A stretch of 64,000 nucleotides of DNA from Ignavibacteriota bacterium (GTDB taxonomy: Bacteria > Bacteroidota > Ignavibacteria > Ignavibacteriales > Melioribacteraceae). Below are positions 53,050 to 62,636 of the stretch, one piece after another. Numbering within the stretch: position 1 is the first letter of the stretch; the number at the start of each line of letters is the position of its first letter. The stretch is taken from positions 1,478,501-1,542,500 of the forward strand of contig JADJOX010000007.1 in assembly GCA_016713565.1 (NCBI GenBank), written 5' to 3'. Under the pieces are notes generated by a model that made no database searches, had not been told where the DNA came from, and worked only from the letters and a program-made list of their open reading frames with translations. Made by a program: the position numbers and the translations under genes.

Positions 53050-53859
53050 ATGATTAATGATGAATTAAATAAAAGGTATTTCTTTATTGATGAAAGTGGT
53101 GACCCCAATTTCTTTGCGAAAAGAAAAAAATTATTAGTTGGTACCACTGGTTACCAACCTTTACTTTTAATTGGTATGATAGCTGCTGAACAAAGGAAAA
53201 CTCTTAGAAAGTCAATTTTAACTCTCAAAGAAGAAATTGAAGCTGATCCGCTTTATAACACTTTGCATTCTATAAAGCCTGGTTGGTTTTTTCATGCAAT
53301 TGAAGATCATCCAGATATTAGATCAAAATTTATAAATCATATTAGAAATCTTGAAAACTTTAAAACATATATTGTAATTGGTCGCAAAGATTTAAATCGT
53401 TTCCAAACTTCACATCATTCAAATCCTTCAGAATTTTATTTTGATTTGTTATATCACCTAGTTAAAGATCGCTTAAATAATAGAGAATTTCACTATCAGA
53501 TCTTTCTTGCAAAAAGACAAGAAACCAAAATGGCAAATTTTTCTCAAGCCGTTGCTCGTGCAATTGAACGTGATAATGCGCGCAGAAATGTTTCAATTGA
53601 TATTTCATACCAATGCGATATAGTGCTTTCAAATCATTATCCCGAAATGAGCATTATTGACTATATGTTATGGGCACTGCAGAGATATATTAGGTTTGAT
53701 GAGAAACGTTTTTATAATGCTTTAATAGATAAATATAATTTAATTATTGATCTCTATGATACTGCAAATTATACAACACGTGGCGGTGGAAGAACCAATT
53801 ATTATTCTAAAAGAAATATTTTTGATAAGGATAAAGCTTCTGATTTTGGTTTAAACTAA
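53050..53859 (+). CDS. DUF3800 domain protein
   Basis: The 269-residue protein begins YFFIDESGDPNF, the hallmark of DUF3800, with acidic residues (DESGD) thought to bind metal in an RNase H-like fold. LIGMIAAEQRKTLRKSI and WFFHAIEDHPDIRSKF follow, and the last conserved block is the acidic IIDYMLWALQRYIRFDEKR near residue 205 (D-x-x-x-W pattern). The family is common in mobile and defence-associated regions and is suspected to be a nuclease, but activity is unproven. No ribosome site is obvious. It is followed by a decayed ORF and a GC-rich inverted repeat, so the neighbourhood looks like acquired DNA. Confidence 0.85.
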   Translation: MINDELNKRYFFIDESGDPNFFAKRKKLLVGTTGYQPLLLIGMIAAEQRKTLRKSILTLKEEIEADPLYNTLHSIKPGWFFHAIEDHPDIRSKFINHIRNLENFKTYIVIGRKDLNRFQTSHHSNPSEFYFDLLYHLVKDRLNNREFHYQIFLAKRQETKMANFSQAVARAIERDNARRNVSIDISYQCDIVLSNHYPEMSIIDYMLWALQRYIRFDEKRFYNALIDKYNLIIDLYDTANYTTRGGGRTNYYSKRNIFDKDKASDFGLN

Positions 53860-54156
53860 AAATTCCAAAAATTCTCTTACACCCGTGTTTTTTCAAACAA
53901 CCTCCGCCATTGGGCGAGTTATGGTAATAAGACAACTTTTGGAACTGTTTCAAATATAGGAAATAATTCTTGTTATGCCAAATTTCATTGATGAAATGAT
54001 AAAAATATATTTCATCTTCCAGATCAATTTATACAAACTCTTTTAAGTATTTCGTTATCTACCACTCGTGGAATTCTTGCGGCTAAAACAGAAGGTACAA
54101 TTCTGAAGAATGTTTATCTTCCAGTATTAAATCCAACACAATTTAAATCTACATAG
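53860..54156 (+). pseudogene. Decayed ORF and a GC-rich imperfect dyad after DUF3800
   Basis: The last part (54001-54156, stop TAG at 54154) reads FHLPDQFIQTLLSISLS followed by TTRGILAAKTEGTILKNVYL and PVLNPTQFKST with no start. Upstream the frame is broken near 53990 by two stops. This is the C-terminal end of an unknown protein whose tail I associate with uncharacterised proteins of this phylum group. Before it, 53899-53920 is an unusually GC-rich imperfect dyad (CGCC, ATTG, GGCG core) about 40 bases after the DUF3800 stop. It could be a terminator or a recombination-type site; I cannot tell which. Confidence 0.5.
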
Positions 54157-54307
54157 CTGCTGAGAGAAACGTAAATTGACTTAATTATCTAATCATTGCA
54201 AAATAAGTCTCATATTTAACCATAGGTTAAAATTTCTCCATATGGTAATGTTCTTTTTCATTACCAAATATTTTAAATAATATTTTACATAGCCAATATT
54301 TATTTAT

Positions 54308-55381
54308 TCAATTCATCATTAAAGCAAGTTCCGCAATTTGTCTTGTTACTTGTGTAGGCGAATTACAATCACAATTCGTTAAACCAATTACATAAATATC
54401 TTCACTTGGAATATATACACTCATTGATTTGAATCCAAAAATACTTCCGCCATGTTCGTTTGTCGGAACACCATTAATTTCCTTAATATGCCACGCATAA
54501 CCGTAATTTATCTTTTCAACGTTGTTTAAGTTATAATTCTTAAATATTTTTTCAGTCGTTTGTTTTGAGATTAAAAGATTATTCCTTATTGCTTGCTGCC
54601 ACTTAAACATATCTTCGGCATTTGACATTAATGATCCCGAGGAATAAGGAATGGTAAAACTAATGTAAGTACAATTTATATATCCGTTTTTGTCTTGATA
54701 TCCGGAGGCTCTGTTTTTAATAATCTTTTTATGACTGGCACAAATTGAAGATTCCATTCCAATCTTTTGAAATATATTCTGTTCAATATAATCACCATAA
54801 GATTTGCCCGTTAACAATTCAATTATATACCCCAATATTACATAACCGGAATTGTTATACTTAAATTGCTCTCCCGGTTTAAAATCCATCGGCTCATTTT
54901 TAAAGAAATCTATTAACTCAACGGGAGTCAGATCTTTTTTTGATATTTCGTTAATTGATTTCATATCGGTAAAACTGCAAATGCCCGAAGTATGAGTAAG
55001 CAAATGATGAATAGTAATTTTGTTACCGTTTGTAGGATAATCAGGAATGAATTTAGTGATTTCATCATCCAATTTTAATTTACCTTGTTCATATAACATC
55101 AAAATTGCCATTGCGGTAAATTGCTTAGTAATAGATCCTATTTCAAAAACACTTTCCACTTTCATTGACGAGTTTATTTCAATATCAGCTAAACCGAAAG
55201 CCTTTTGATAAATTATCTTTCCTTTTTTAGAAATTAAAAAAACGGCGCCGGGATCATTTGGTTTATACTTTTCTTCAAGCAGGCTATCGATTTTCGAATT
55301 AAGAGTTTGTGAATAAGTAAGTGTATTTAACCGAACGAAAAACAAAAATATAACAATCATTTGTAAATATATTTTCTTCAT
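54308..55381 (-). CDS. Secreted serine hydrolase, beta-lactamase/DD-peptidase family
   Basis: From ATG 55381 (behind AAAGGA; an upstream ATG at 55447 would add a non-typical leader) the protein has 357 residues with a signal peptide (ending TYSQ). It has SITKQFTAMAIL (SxxK) near residue 73, YNNSGYVILGY (YxN) near residue 160 and HGGSIFGFKS near residue 315 in place of KTG. It belongs to the same family as the hydrolase at 13670-14794, but the two are clearly diverged. Such enzymes act on D-Ala peptides or esters in the periplasm; antibiotic resistance is not implied. It is monocistronic, flanked by AT-rich gaps. Confidence 0.88.
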   Translation of the reverse strand: MKKIYLQMIVIFLFFVRLNTLTYSQTLNSKIDSLLEEKYKPNDPGAVFLISKKGKIIYQKAFGLADIEINSSMKVESVFEIGSITKQFTAMAILMLYEQGKLKLDDEITKFIPDYPTNGNKITIHHLLTHTSGICSFTDMKSINEISKKDLTPVELIDFFKNEPMDFKPGEQFKYNNSGYVILGYIIELLTGKSYGDYIEQNIFQKIGMESSICASHKKIIKNRASGYQDKNGYINCTYISFTIPYSSGSLMSNAEDMFKWQQAIRNNLLISKQTTEKIFKNYNLNNVEKINYGYAWHIKEINGVPTNEHGGSIFGFKSMSVYIPSEDIYVIGLTNCDCNSPTQVTRQIAELALMMN

Positions 55382-55868
55382 TTTTTTCCTTTCCCAAAAT
55401 AAATCATGATTCAATATAATGTAAACTAAAGTGAAATTGTCTTTCAAAAGTTAAGACTGTAAAGAATAGAAAAGGTTACAAAGATTTAAAAAAGTTTTTA
55501 ATAGAAAACGAACACTATATATATTTTTATATAAAATAAACAATTTAAATTCACAATTTTTGATTTTTAATATGCAATTTTTTTATACCCTCGGTCAACT
55601 ATATTATTTATTTAATTAAAAAGTGTCAAGGATTTGGTCAAACATTTTTTGAATCGACTGATTTAAATATATACTATAAGCATTGATCAATTAATTATAA
55701 TAGTAATAGTTTCAATAATTTGTTAATTTAATAATATATTCATGCTTTTAATAAAAATCAGTTATTGACTCTATTGGGAACCCGAATGAAAAATTGTGTT
55801 TTAAAAATAATATTCATTTCATGTAACATAAGCAATGGTGATATGATAAAAATTAGAATGGAGCTAAA
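55382..55868. other. AT-rich gap before the exopolysaccharide locus
   Basis: This 487-base region is AT-rich. I see no open reading frame of note, no RNA gene and no strong hairpin. It must hold the promoter of the serine hydrolase and perhaps that of the methyltransferase gene, which has a GGAGC site just before ATG 55869. Confidence 0.4.
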
Positions 55869-56786
55869 ATGTTTAAATATAATTTCATTTATCCAATTTT
55901 ATATAAATTATTTGACACAAATTCATTAACAAGAAAAAGTTACAGATATTTAGGCAATAAAATAGGGGAAAGGACAAAAACAAATTTAGGATTAACAAAA
56001 AATTATTTAAGTCAAGGCCGCAAAATAAACTTTTTATTTCATAAATATTGTAAAGTTGAAGAGAATGATAATTTACTTGAATTGGGAACAGGATGGCTGC
56101 ATTGGTACGCGACATTTTTCAGAATATTTAATAATGTTAAAATTGATTTATTTGACGTTTGGGATAATAGAAAAATAAATACATTTAAAAAAGTGATGAA
56201 ACAATTAACATTTGAATTAACAACAGAGGAAAATGAAAAATTAGTTAATAAAAATATTCTCAATATTCTTTCTGAAGTAAATTCATTTGATGAAGTATAT
56301 AATATTTTGGACTATAATTATATTATCAATCCGAATGGTTCCTTAAGAGGTCTAAAAAATGATTATTACAAAATCATATTTAGTTGTGCTGTTTTTGAAC
56401 ATATTGATAGAAAAATATTGAAAGAATATTTCAAACAGATGAATAGAATTTTAATACCGGGTGGGTACTTAGTACATATTATAGATATGGGAGATCACTA
56501 TCATTATAAAGATAAGAATAAAACTCATTTTAAAAATTATTTAAATATTTCAAATGTATTTTGGAAAAACTACTATGAAAATTCAATATTTTATATAAAC
56601 AGAGTGCAGGTTTCAGAATGGAAAAAGTATTTTTTTGATTCAGGTTTTGACTTGGTTTGTGAAGAAATGTTTTATGTTAATATTGATAATTTAGAAATAC
56701 ATAAAGACTTTATAAATTATGATAAAGACGATCTTAGTTGTCATCAATATGTTTCTGTTTTTAAAAAATATAAAAATTTAAAATAA
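55869..56786 (+). CDS. SAM-dependent class I methyltransferase
   Basis: The 305-residue protein has a Rossmann-type motif I (LLELGTGWLHWYATFF near residue 75), an acidic motif II (IDLFDVWDNRKI near 98), a later AVFEHIDRKILKEYF (post-motif region near 176) and RILIPGGYLVHIIDMGDHYHYKDK near 195. This order is that of methyltransferase_11/23-type enzymes. Its His-rich segment GDHYHYKDKNKTH may sit at the active site. A target cannot be read, but the position before the exopolysaccharide genes suggests modification of a sugar, lipid carrier or small metabolite. A 548-base gap to the next gene makes co-transcription uncertain. Confidence 0.78.
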   Translation: MFKYNFIYPILYKLFDTNSLTRKSYRYLGNKIGERTKTNLGLTKNYLSQGRKINFLFHKYCKVEENDNLLELGTGWLHWYATFFRIFNNVKIDLFDVWDNRKINTFKKVMKQLTFELTTEENEKLVNKNILNILSEVNSFDEVYNILDYNYIINPNGSLRGLKNDYYKIIFSCAVFEHIDRKILKEYFKQMNRILIPGGYLVHIIDMGDHYHYKDKNKTHFKNYLNISNVFWKNYYENSIFYINRVQVSEWKKYFFDSGFDLVCEEMFYVNIDNLEIHKDFINYDKDDLSCHQYVSVFKKYKNLK

Positions 56787-57334
56787 TTTATTTATCTAAA
56801 AATCAATAATTGTGATGTTATATTAAGTAATTTTTAAATTTTTCGAATAAAATTCAATAAAATAACTTCCACATGAATAATTAGTTTAAGTACAAAGTTT
56901 TATTCATAGGTCAATTTTTTTTGAGACTTTAAAATATTCAAGAACAACTTTTATTTTAATACTTTTTGATCGAATATTATGAATTTTATAAGACTTAAAA
57001 CACTCGGTATATATTTTGAATTTTGATACCAATTTTATGATAATATAGAGTGAATGGGGTATATAATATTACAACCAAGTATGTAAAGTAAAAAAATAGT
57101 TTTGTTATCAAATAAAACATTTTTACATTTTTTTTTGATTTGAATCACATTGATATTATCTTAAAACTGCTACATTTGACTATTTAATAAGATTTCAAGT
57201 CTAATTTATATTTGTTATATAACATTTTTTATTTGTTTTAAGTATTATATAATATTAAATTAGACAATATGTCTTATAAAAGATTTTTATATCTTTTATA
57301 TCGATATAAAAAATTAAATACATTTAAATTTTAA
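56787..57334. other. Long AT-rich leader with palindromes before the ATPase gene
   Basis: This 548-base space has no coding frame. Near its end lie an 18-base perfect palindrome (57294-57311, TTTTATATC/GATATAAAA) and an 11-bp inverted repeat (57317-57327 and 57331-57341) whose right arm contains the ATG at 57335. The pair looks like a control region or operator for the exopolysaccharide genes, or an RNA structure that hides the start codon. The AT-rich composition makes chance possible. Confidence 0.4.
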
Positions 57335-57883
57335 ATGTATTATTTAAGGGGGAAATTGAATAGCTTCAATTCGAATAATTATGATGTTAAAAGCCTAATT
57401 TTAATTGGACCCAAAAACTCCGGGAAGACTAGAGAAACAATAAATTATGCTCTTAAAAATATAAAAGAAGAAAGATGTATTTACTACACTTCATCAAATA
57501 AAAATAATTTAATAGAAAGAATTTCATCTATTGGTACAAGCGAAAATTGGCAGCAACTAAATAATCTTTTCATATATGAAGCCCCTAAAATAAATTACAA
57601 TTCAAGCAGTATTGAAGATAAAAACTTGATGCATATTTTGTTAGGTATTTTTAAGCCAATTGAAAATATTAAACCAAATAAAATTGTTCTTGACGAAATA
57701 ACGCCTTTTTTAAATTTTTCAGATTTAGATTTATTAGAAAAGGTATCAAAAAAAATATCTTTATTCCTGAATTATTATAAAATAAAAGCTCTTTTTACAT
57801 TAAGCGAGCCAGTATCACAAAGAGCAAAATTAATAAGCGAAATTGTTAAAAAAGAATTTTCTGAATCATATTATTTAACTTAA
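57335..57883 (+). CDS. KaiC/RecA-like P-loop ATPase of the exopolysaccharide locus
   Basis: The 182-residue protein has a Walker A loop GPKNSGKT near residue 26-33 and a Walker B strand KIVLDEITPFL near residue 120, with LFTLSEPVSQRA near 155 as a sensor-like strand. Order, spacing and the DE of Walker B resemble a single KaiC/RAD55-like module but shorter than KaiC (about 250 per domain). It would be a cytoplasmic ATPase. The start may be TTG 57356, preceded by AAGGGGG, rather than ATG 57335, which lies inside an inverted repeat. It precedes the TPR/beta-barrel and GT2 genes on the same strand, so a role in regulating or energising export is possible but unproven. Confidence 0.65.
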   Translation: MYYLRGKLNSFNSNNYDVKSLILIGPKNSGKTRETINYALKNIKEERCIYYTSSNKNNLIERISSIGTSENWQQLNNLFIYEAPKINYNSSSIEDKNLMHILLGIFKPIENIKPNKIVLDEITPFLNFSDLDLLEKVSKKISLFLNYYKIKALFTLSEPVSQRAKLISEIVKKEFSESYYLT

Positions 57884-57954
57884 AAATTTCTTCTTTCTAA
57901 ATTATAAATTAATCACTGGTTAGATGAGACTCTTAGTGGAAAGAATTATCATTT

Positions 57955-60858
57955 ATGACAAAAGCACATTATTTTGGGCTTTATAAAATAGCAGCAATTA
58001 TCTGTATTTCATATTCTAGTTTATTTGGGCAACAATCTTCAGAACTACTTCAGAAAGAAGCTGAGAGGCATTTCCAAGCAGGAAGATTTGGGGAAGCCAT
58101 TAATATGTTGAATGAAATTATTGAGCAAAATTCCCAATCATTTGATGCCTATGTGCTTCGTGCACATTGTTATGAAAAAAGGTCGCAATTAAAATTTTCC
58201 GTTGAAGATTTACGAAAAGCTGTAAAGATTAAGCCAAGTGAATATAGTGTAAATAATGAATTAATTGAGATTGAAAAAAAATGGAATTTAGAAATAGATA
58301 ATGATATTAGTAAACTTGAAAAAGAATTATCGGTAAGACCAAACAACTTTAATAAGTTGCCAATTTTAGCAGAACTATATGTTGATAAAGGCAATATTGA
58401 AAAATCTCTCTTATTATATAGAAAGTATATTGATTCATCTGAACCTTCTACACAAATAATAATCAGATATGGTGAATTATTAGCCCAATCAAATAAAATA
58501 AAATTAGGTGAAAAAGAATTTGAGGAGTTTTCTAAAAAATATCCTTATGATGAAAAGATCAATCTTAAGTATGGATATTTCAATCTTTGGCTAGGCAATT
58601 TTAATAAAGCCGAAACAATATTTACCCAAATATTAAAAAATAATCCAAATCTAAAAGATGCACAAGATGGTTTCAAACAATCCAAATCGAAAGGCTACTT
58701 TGGATCTCAAAATATTTCATCTCAACAAATTGCTAAAACAAAGAATGTTAATGTAACTGATAATAAAATTGAAAATTATAAATCCAAATTAATAGCTAAT
58801 TCGAAAGACTATAAAACGCGATTAGAAATGGCAGATGAATTAATTAAAGTAAAAAGATATGAAGAGGCATTTGATCAATTTCAAATTGTCGTAAGTGATA
58901 CGATTGCAATTCCCAAATTCAGTATTTATAGAAAAGCACTTATTGAAAAAAGAGATAGTGTTTTTAGCCTCATTACTGAAGATTATAAATCAAAACTAAG
59001 CATAAATCCAAGGCAAAAAGAATTAACTTCACGGTTAGCAGATTATTATGCGATGATGAATGATTATAAGAATGCTAGACAGGTACTTTCAAATTATTTT
59101 AACTTATCGGATGTTGAGGATGGTGATGATCTTAGATTTAGATATGCCAAATATTCTTCCTGGCAAGGAGAATTTGAAGAAGCTTCTAATCAATTAGATT
59201 ATCTATTACTCCAAGATCCAGCTAATCTGAAGTATCAAGAATTTAAAGCTCAAATACTCGTTTGGAGTAATTCTCATTTGGATTTGGCAGAACGATATTT
59301 AGAAAATAATATTAAAGCAGGTAATCAAAGTATTGAAGTAATTTTATCAATGGCAACACTATACATACAAAATAATCATATTACTAACGCAGAAAAATAT
59401 ATTGAGTGGGCAAAATCAATTGATCCGCAAAATAAAGAGTTGAAAAATGTAGAGAAACTTTATATTGAATATCAAAAGACCTTAAATGAAAAAATAATAT
59501 ATTCTTTAATTGAAGATGGAAGAAAATTTGCTCAAAAAGGTGAATTTGAAAATGCTATTCTAAAGTTTGAGGAATATTTTTCAGCGACAAATCCCACAGA
59601 ATCTGAATTGCTTGAATATGCAGATCTTCAATTTAGAGTCAATAATATTAAAAAATCAATTGAAGTGTATGATAATATTCTAAAAGATCATTATAGTTAT
59701 GATGTTGCCAAATTGAAAGCTAAAAATATTTTATGGAATAAAAACTACAAAGAAGCTATCTCAGATTTTCAAAAATTATCAATTCAAAATCCAGATGATT
59801 ATGAGTGTAAAGTATTGCTCGGAGACGCGTATCAAAACTTAAAACAGTTTAATATGGCAAATTCTATTTATACTGAAGTGCTGCAAAATACTAACGAAGA
59901 AAAAATACTTAAAATGATAAGTGATAGAATGGAATTTATGCCACAGACAGGTTTTACAAGTTTATTTTCAGATTTTCCGAGTCCAATTGGTTTCGCGCCA
60001 TCAGTCATTCATTACTCTGATAATCAAGATTTTAGTCTGAATAATATTGGCGGTAGACTTGAAGTTGGAATAGCAAAAATACTTTACGGCGGAGTATCAT
60101 ACTCTGATATAAATCTTTTTTCTTCAATACTAAAGAGAAAGTTTGTAACCTTTAAGGGTAATTTGTTTTTAAAAATATTTGAGGAATTACAATTAAGTGG
60201 AAGCATAGGAGCAATAAATTCACTATATCAACCCCGAAGAAGCACAAGTACAGCAATGTTGACATTTGGGGATAATATTATTTATTCGACCCAAATTAAT
60301 TTTGAACATTCAGACGCGGCATTAGTATTGAACTCACCATATTTGCTCGAAATTCGTAAAAATGTAAATATTTATAAATTTTCCGGTTTTTTTGAACCTA
60401 GTAAAAAATTAAGGCTATCCGGATATTTTCAATACATCACTATTACGGATGGTAATGTTGGTAATGATTTCAAGCTACGAGTTGGAAGTCAATTACTAGA
60501 CGAAACATTTTTTGGATATGAGTCACGTTATACAAATTATAAATATGATTCACCGTTTGTTCCATATAGCAATATGACTCAAAGGCTCTATTATTCACCG
60601 CAAAATTTGGATACTCATAGTTTATGGGCGGAATGGAAACATGATCAAACAAATAATTTGAAAATAACACTTGGAGCTGAAATTGGATATATACCTAACT
60701 ATAATACAATACTTCGTGAGATAGAGGGAAAAATAGATTATAATCCTTATAGCAGATTAATTCTAAATTTAGAAGTTACAGTCGGTAGTTCATACAGATA
60801 TTCATCTAGTTACAACTATTTTTCAGGCGCTTTAACTTTATTTTGGCGAGTTTACTAA
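57955..60858 (+). CDS. TPR-repeat outer-membrane exopolysaccharide secretion protein (PgaA/BcsC-like)
   Basis: The 967-residue protein has a signal peptide (residues about 8-25). Many TPR helices follow (residues about 28-660; AERHFQAGRFGEAINMLNEII and similar units, LADYYAMMNDYKNARQVL, ILKFEEYFSATNP). The C-terminal 290 residues form beta strands, ending YNYFSGALTLFWRVY with a terminal aromatic residue, as in outer-membrane beta-barrels. This TPR-then-barrel layout is that of PgaA, BcsC and AlgK/AlgE-type export proteins. It would carry a glycan from the periplasm outward. The next genes, a processive GT2 and a membrane-linked deacetylase-like protein, fit this directly. Barrel assignment is inferred from strand pattern. 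Confidence 0.78.
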   Translation: MTKAHYFGLYKIAAIICISYSSLFGQQSSELLQKEAERHFQAGRFGEAINMLNEIIEQNSQSFDAYVLRAHCYEKRSQLKFSVEDLRKAVKIKPSEYSVNNELIEIEKKWNLEIDNDISKLEKELSVRPNNFNKLPILAELYVDKGNIEKSLLLYRKYIDSSEPSTQIIIRYGELLAQSNKIKLGEKEFEEFSKKYPYDEKINLKYGYFNLWLGNFNKAETIFTQILKNNPNLKDAQDGFKQSKSKGYFGSQNISSQQIAKTKNVNVTDNKIENYKSKLIANSKDYKTRLEMADELIKVKRYEEAFDQFQIVVSDTIAIPKFSIYRKALIEKRDSVFSLITEDYKSKLSINPRQKELTSRLADYYAMMNDYKNARQVLSNYFNLSDVEDGDDLRFRYAKYSSWQGEFEEASNQLDYLLLQDPANLKYQEFKAQILVWSNSHLDLAERYLENNIKAGNQSIEVILSMATLYIQNNHITNAEKYIEWAKSIDPQNKELKNVEKLYIEYQKTLNEKIIYSLIEDGRKFAQKGEFENAILKFEEYFSATNPTESELLEYADLQFRVNNIKKSIEVYDNILKDHYSYDVAKLKAKNILWNKNYKEAISDFQKLSIQNPDDYECKVLLGDAYQNLKQFNMANSIYTEVLQNTNEEKILKMISDRMEFMPQTGFTSLFSDFPSPIGFAPSVIHYSDNQDFSLNNIGGRLEVGIAKILYGGVSYSDINLFSSILKRKFVTFKGNLFLKIFEELQLSGSIGAINSLYQPRRSTSTAMLTFGDNIIYSTQINFEHSDAALVLNSPYLLEIRKNVNIYKFSGFFEPSKKLRLSGYFQYITITDGNVGNDFKLRVGSQLLDETFFGYESRYTNYKYDSPFVPYSNMTQRLYYSPQNLDTHSLWAEWKHDQTNNLKITLGAEIGYIPNYNTILREIEGKIDYNPYSRLILNLEVTVGSSYRYSSSYNYFSGALTLFWRVY

Positions 60859-60918
60859 GCGTTACTTGAATTCATTTTATTTTTTAATTGGACAATTAGT
60901 CCCAAAACAATTCAAATT

Positions 60919-62316
60919 ATGATTGATAAAAAAAGTAAAAAAAATATTGTGTTTTCCAACATTGGAATAACAAATCAAAACGTTAATAGAGCAGAAGGAA
61001 TGCTTAGGTTATCATACAGGACATTTTTTATTTCCATGTTGCTGACATTAATTATTTATTATACATTTCCGTATGTTAAAATGTCAGCTGGTGGTTTTTT
61101 AGTTTACTCTTCTATTGTTGCGTTAGTGGGCTTTCTTTCAATCCTTCTTATTAGATATTTCGGAATTTTAATTACAAGTTTTCTTTTTGTAACAAAATAT
61201 ACATTGACGCAAACCAAAGATTATAATCCATTTGTTTCTATAATAGTTCCCGTATATAACGAGGCTACGATCATACAGGATTCAATTAAATCACTTCTTC
61301 AGCTTAATTATAATAATTATGAAATAATAATTGTAAATGACGGTTCAAGTGATGATACTATTGAAAAGTGTAATCAATTAGTAGGAGTGCATTCCGGAAT
61401 AAATTCAAAAGTGATGGTAAGTTTAATAAATAAACCAAACGGTGGAAAAGCAAGCGCGCTTAATACTGGGATACAGTTTTCAAAAGCTGATTTTGTTTTG
61501 TGTATGGATGGAGATACTCATATCGATCCAAATACATTAAAAGTCAGTATGAGGCACTTTAAAAATGAAAAGTTAGGTGCAGTTGCGGGTAATGTAAAAA
61601 TATTAAACCGAAATAAAATTTTAACCGATTTGCAGTCGCTTGAATACATTGAAGGTTTGAATATGCTTCGAAGTTCACAAAGTTACTTAGGCATAATAAA
61701 TATTATACCAGGCCCAGTAGGAATTTTTAGAAAATCAGCTATCATACAAGCCGGGTGGTATTCTAATGATACATTTGCGGAAGATGCAGATTTGACCTTA
61801 AAATTAAGAATTGCCGGATGGGAAGTTATATATGAGATGAATGCCATTGGTTATACTGAGGCTCCTGAAAGTATTTATCAATTACTTAAACAAAGATATC
61901 GATGGACCAGAGGCATACTTCAATCAATAAGAAAATATAAAAGATTTCTATATAATCCTTTCCTAAATTTTAGCAGTTCTGTAATACTATGGTCTATGTT
62001 TTATGAAGCTATAGTTTGGCCTACAATGAATATTTTTGCACATTTATTTTTCATGTCAGTGGCAATAATTTTCGGCATGTCTAGCTTAATACCACTTTGG
62101 TGGGCAATAATAGCGGTTCTAGATATTATTTCGGCAATTTATTGTATTGCCGTTGAAGCTGAAGAGCTAAGGCTGATTCCCTATGCTATAATTTATAGAA
62201 TATTTTTCATTTTTCTAATTGATATAACAAAAGCTGCCGCGACAATTGAAGAATTTCTAGGCATGCGTATGACATGGAGTAAACTTGATAGAATTGGTAC
62301 TTTAAAATCTAACTAA
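60919..62316 (+). CDS. Processive family 2 glycosyltransferase (PgaC/BcsA/HAS-like)
   Basis: The 465-residue protein has two N-terminal membrane helices (residues about 33-55 and 58-85). A GT-A domain follows with the processive motifs in order: DGSSDD near residue 141, NGGKASALN near 177, DGDTH (DxD) near 197, EDADLTLKLR near 289 and QRYRWTRG near 325. Three or four C-terminal helices follow (residues 350-440). This is the layout of PgaC, hyaluronan synthase and the core of BcsA. It polymerises a UDP-sugar and moves the chain across the inner membrane. PgaC-like size without a PilZ domain favours a poly-N-acetylglucosamine-like product, but the sugar cannot be read from sequence. Confidence 0.9.
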   Translation: MIDKKSKKNIVFSNIGITNQNVNRAEGMLRLSYRTFFISMLLTLIIYYTFPYVKMSAGGFLVYSSIVALVGFLSILLIRYFGILITSFLFVTKYTLTQTKDYNPFVSIIVPVYNEATIIQDSIKSLLQLNYNNYEIIIVNDGSSDDTIEKCNQLVGVHSGINSKVMVSLINKPNGGKASALNTGIQFSKADFVLCMDGDTHIDPNTLKVSMRHFKNEKLGAVAGNVKILNRNKILTDLQSLEYIEGLNMLRSSQSYLGIINIIPGPVGIFRKSAIIQAGWYSNDTFAEDADLTLKLRIAGWEVIYEMNAIGYTEAPESIYQLLKQRYRWTRGILQSIRKYKRFLYNPFLNFSSSVILWSMFYEAIVWPTMNIFAHLFFMSVAIIFGMSSLIPLWWAIIAVLDIISAIYCIAVEAEELRLIPYAIIYRIFFIFLIDITKAAATIEEFLGMRMTWSKLDRIGTLKSN

Positions 62317-62327
62317 AAGGAAAACTT

Positions 62328-62636
62328 ATGGAATTAATACCGGTATTTGCATTTATTGTGCTTGTTGCATCAATTGCAACATTTATTTTTTCAATTGCAG
62401 CATACATTCTCTATAAAATTAGAGAAAGAAAGGGAAGGTTTAATATGCAAACTCACCCCAAAGCGTTTCAAGCTGAATTAGTAGCACCAAATTATTTTTA
62501 TCTTCCGGAAAATGGAGACTTTGATAATAAGAAATTTACGTCAAACAATCCCGGAGGAAATAGTAATAAAGAACATATTAATGCTGAATCTAAAAGCTTT
62601 GATCAAAACAATGGGAATGAATTAGTTTGGAGATAA
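62328..62636 (+). CDS. Small single-helix membrane protein between GT2 and deacetylase-like gene
   Basis: The 102-residue protein has one hydrophobic helix (residues about 5-30). A basic stretch (YKIRERKGRF) and a hydrophilic tail rich in Asn, Lys and Gly (TSNNPGGNSNKEHINAESK) follow. I recognise no family. Its position right after a PgaC-like synthase (11 bases) recalls PgaD, a small membrane subunit in the Pga system, but sequence similarity is not apparent and PgaD has two helices. Its end overlaps the start of the next gene by ten bases, indicating coupled translation. Confidence 0.7.
   Translation: MELIPVFAFIVLVASIATFIFSIAAYILYKIRERKGRFNMQTHPKAFQAELVAPNYFYLPENGDFDNKKFTSNNPGGNSNKEHINAESKSFDQNNGNELVWR

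Noticed and set aside
53899..53920. Integron attC site after the DUF3800 gene
   Set aside because: The dyad is GC-rich and bulged, but clear RYYYAAC and GTRRRRY-type core sites were not seen and no integrase is present; kept only as a weak finding.
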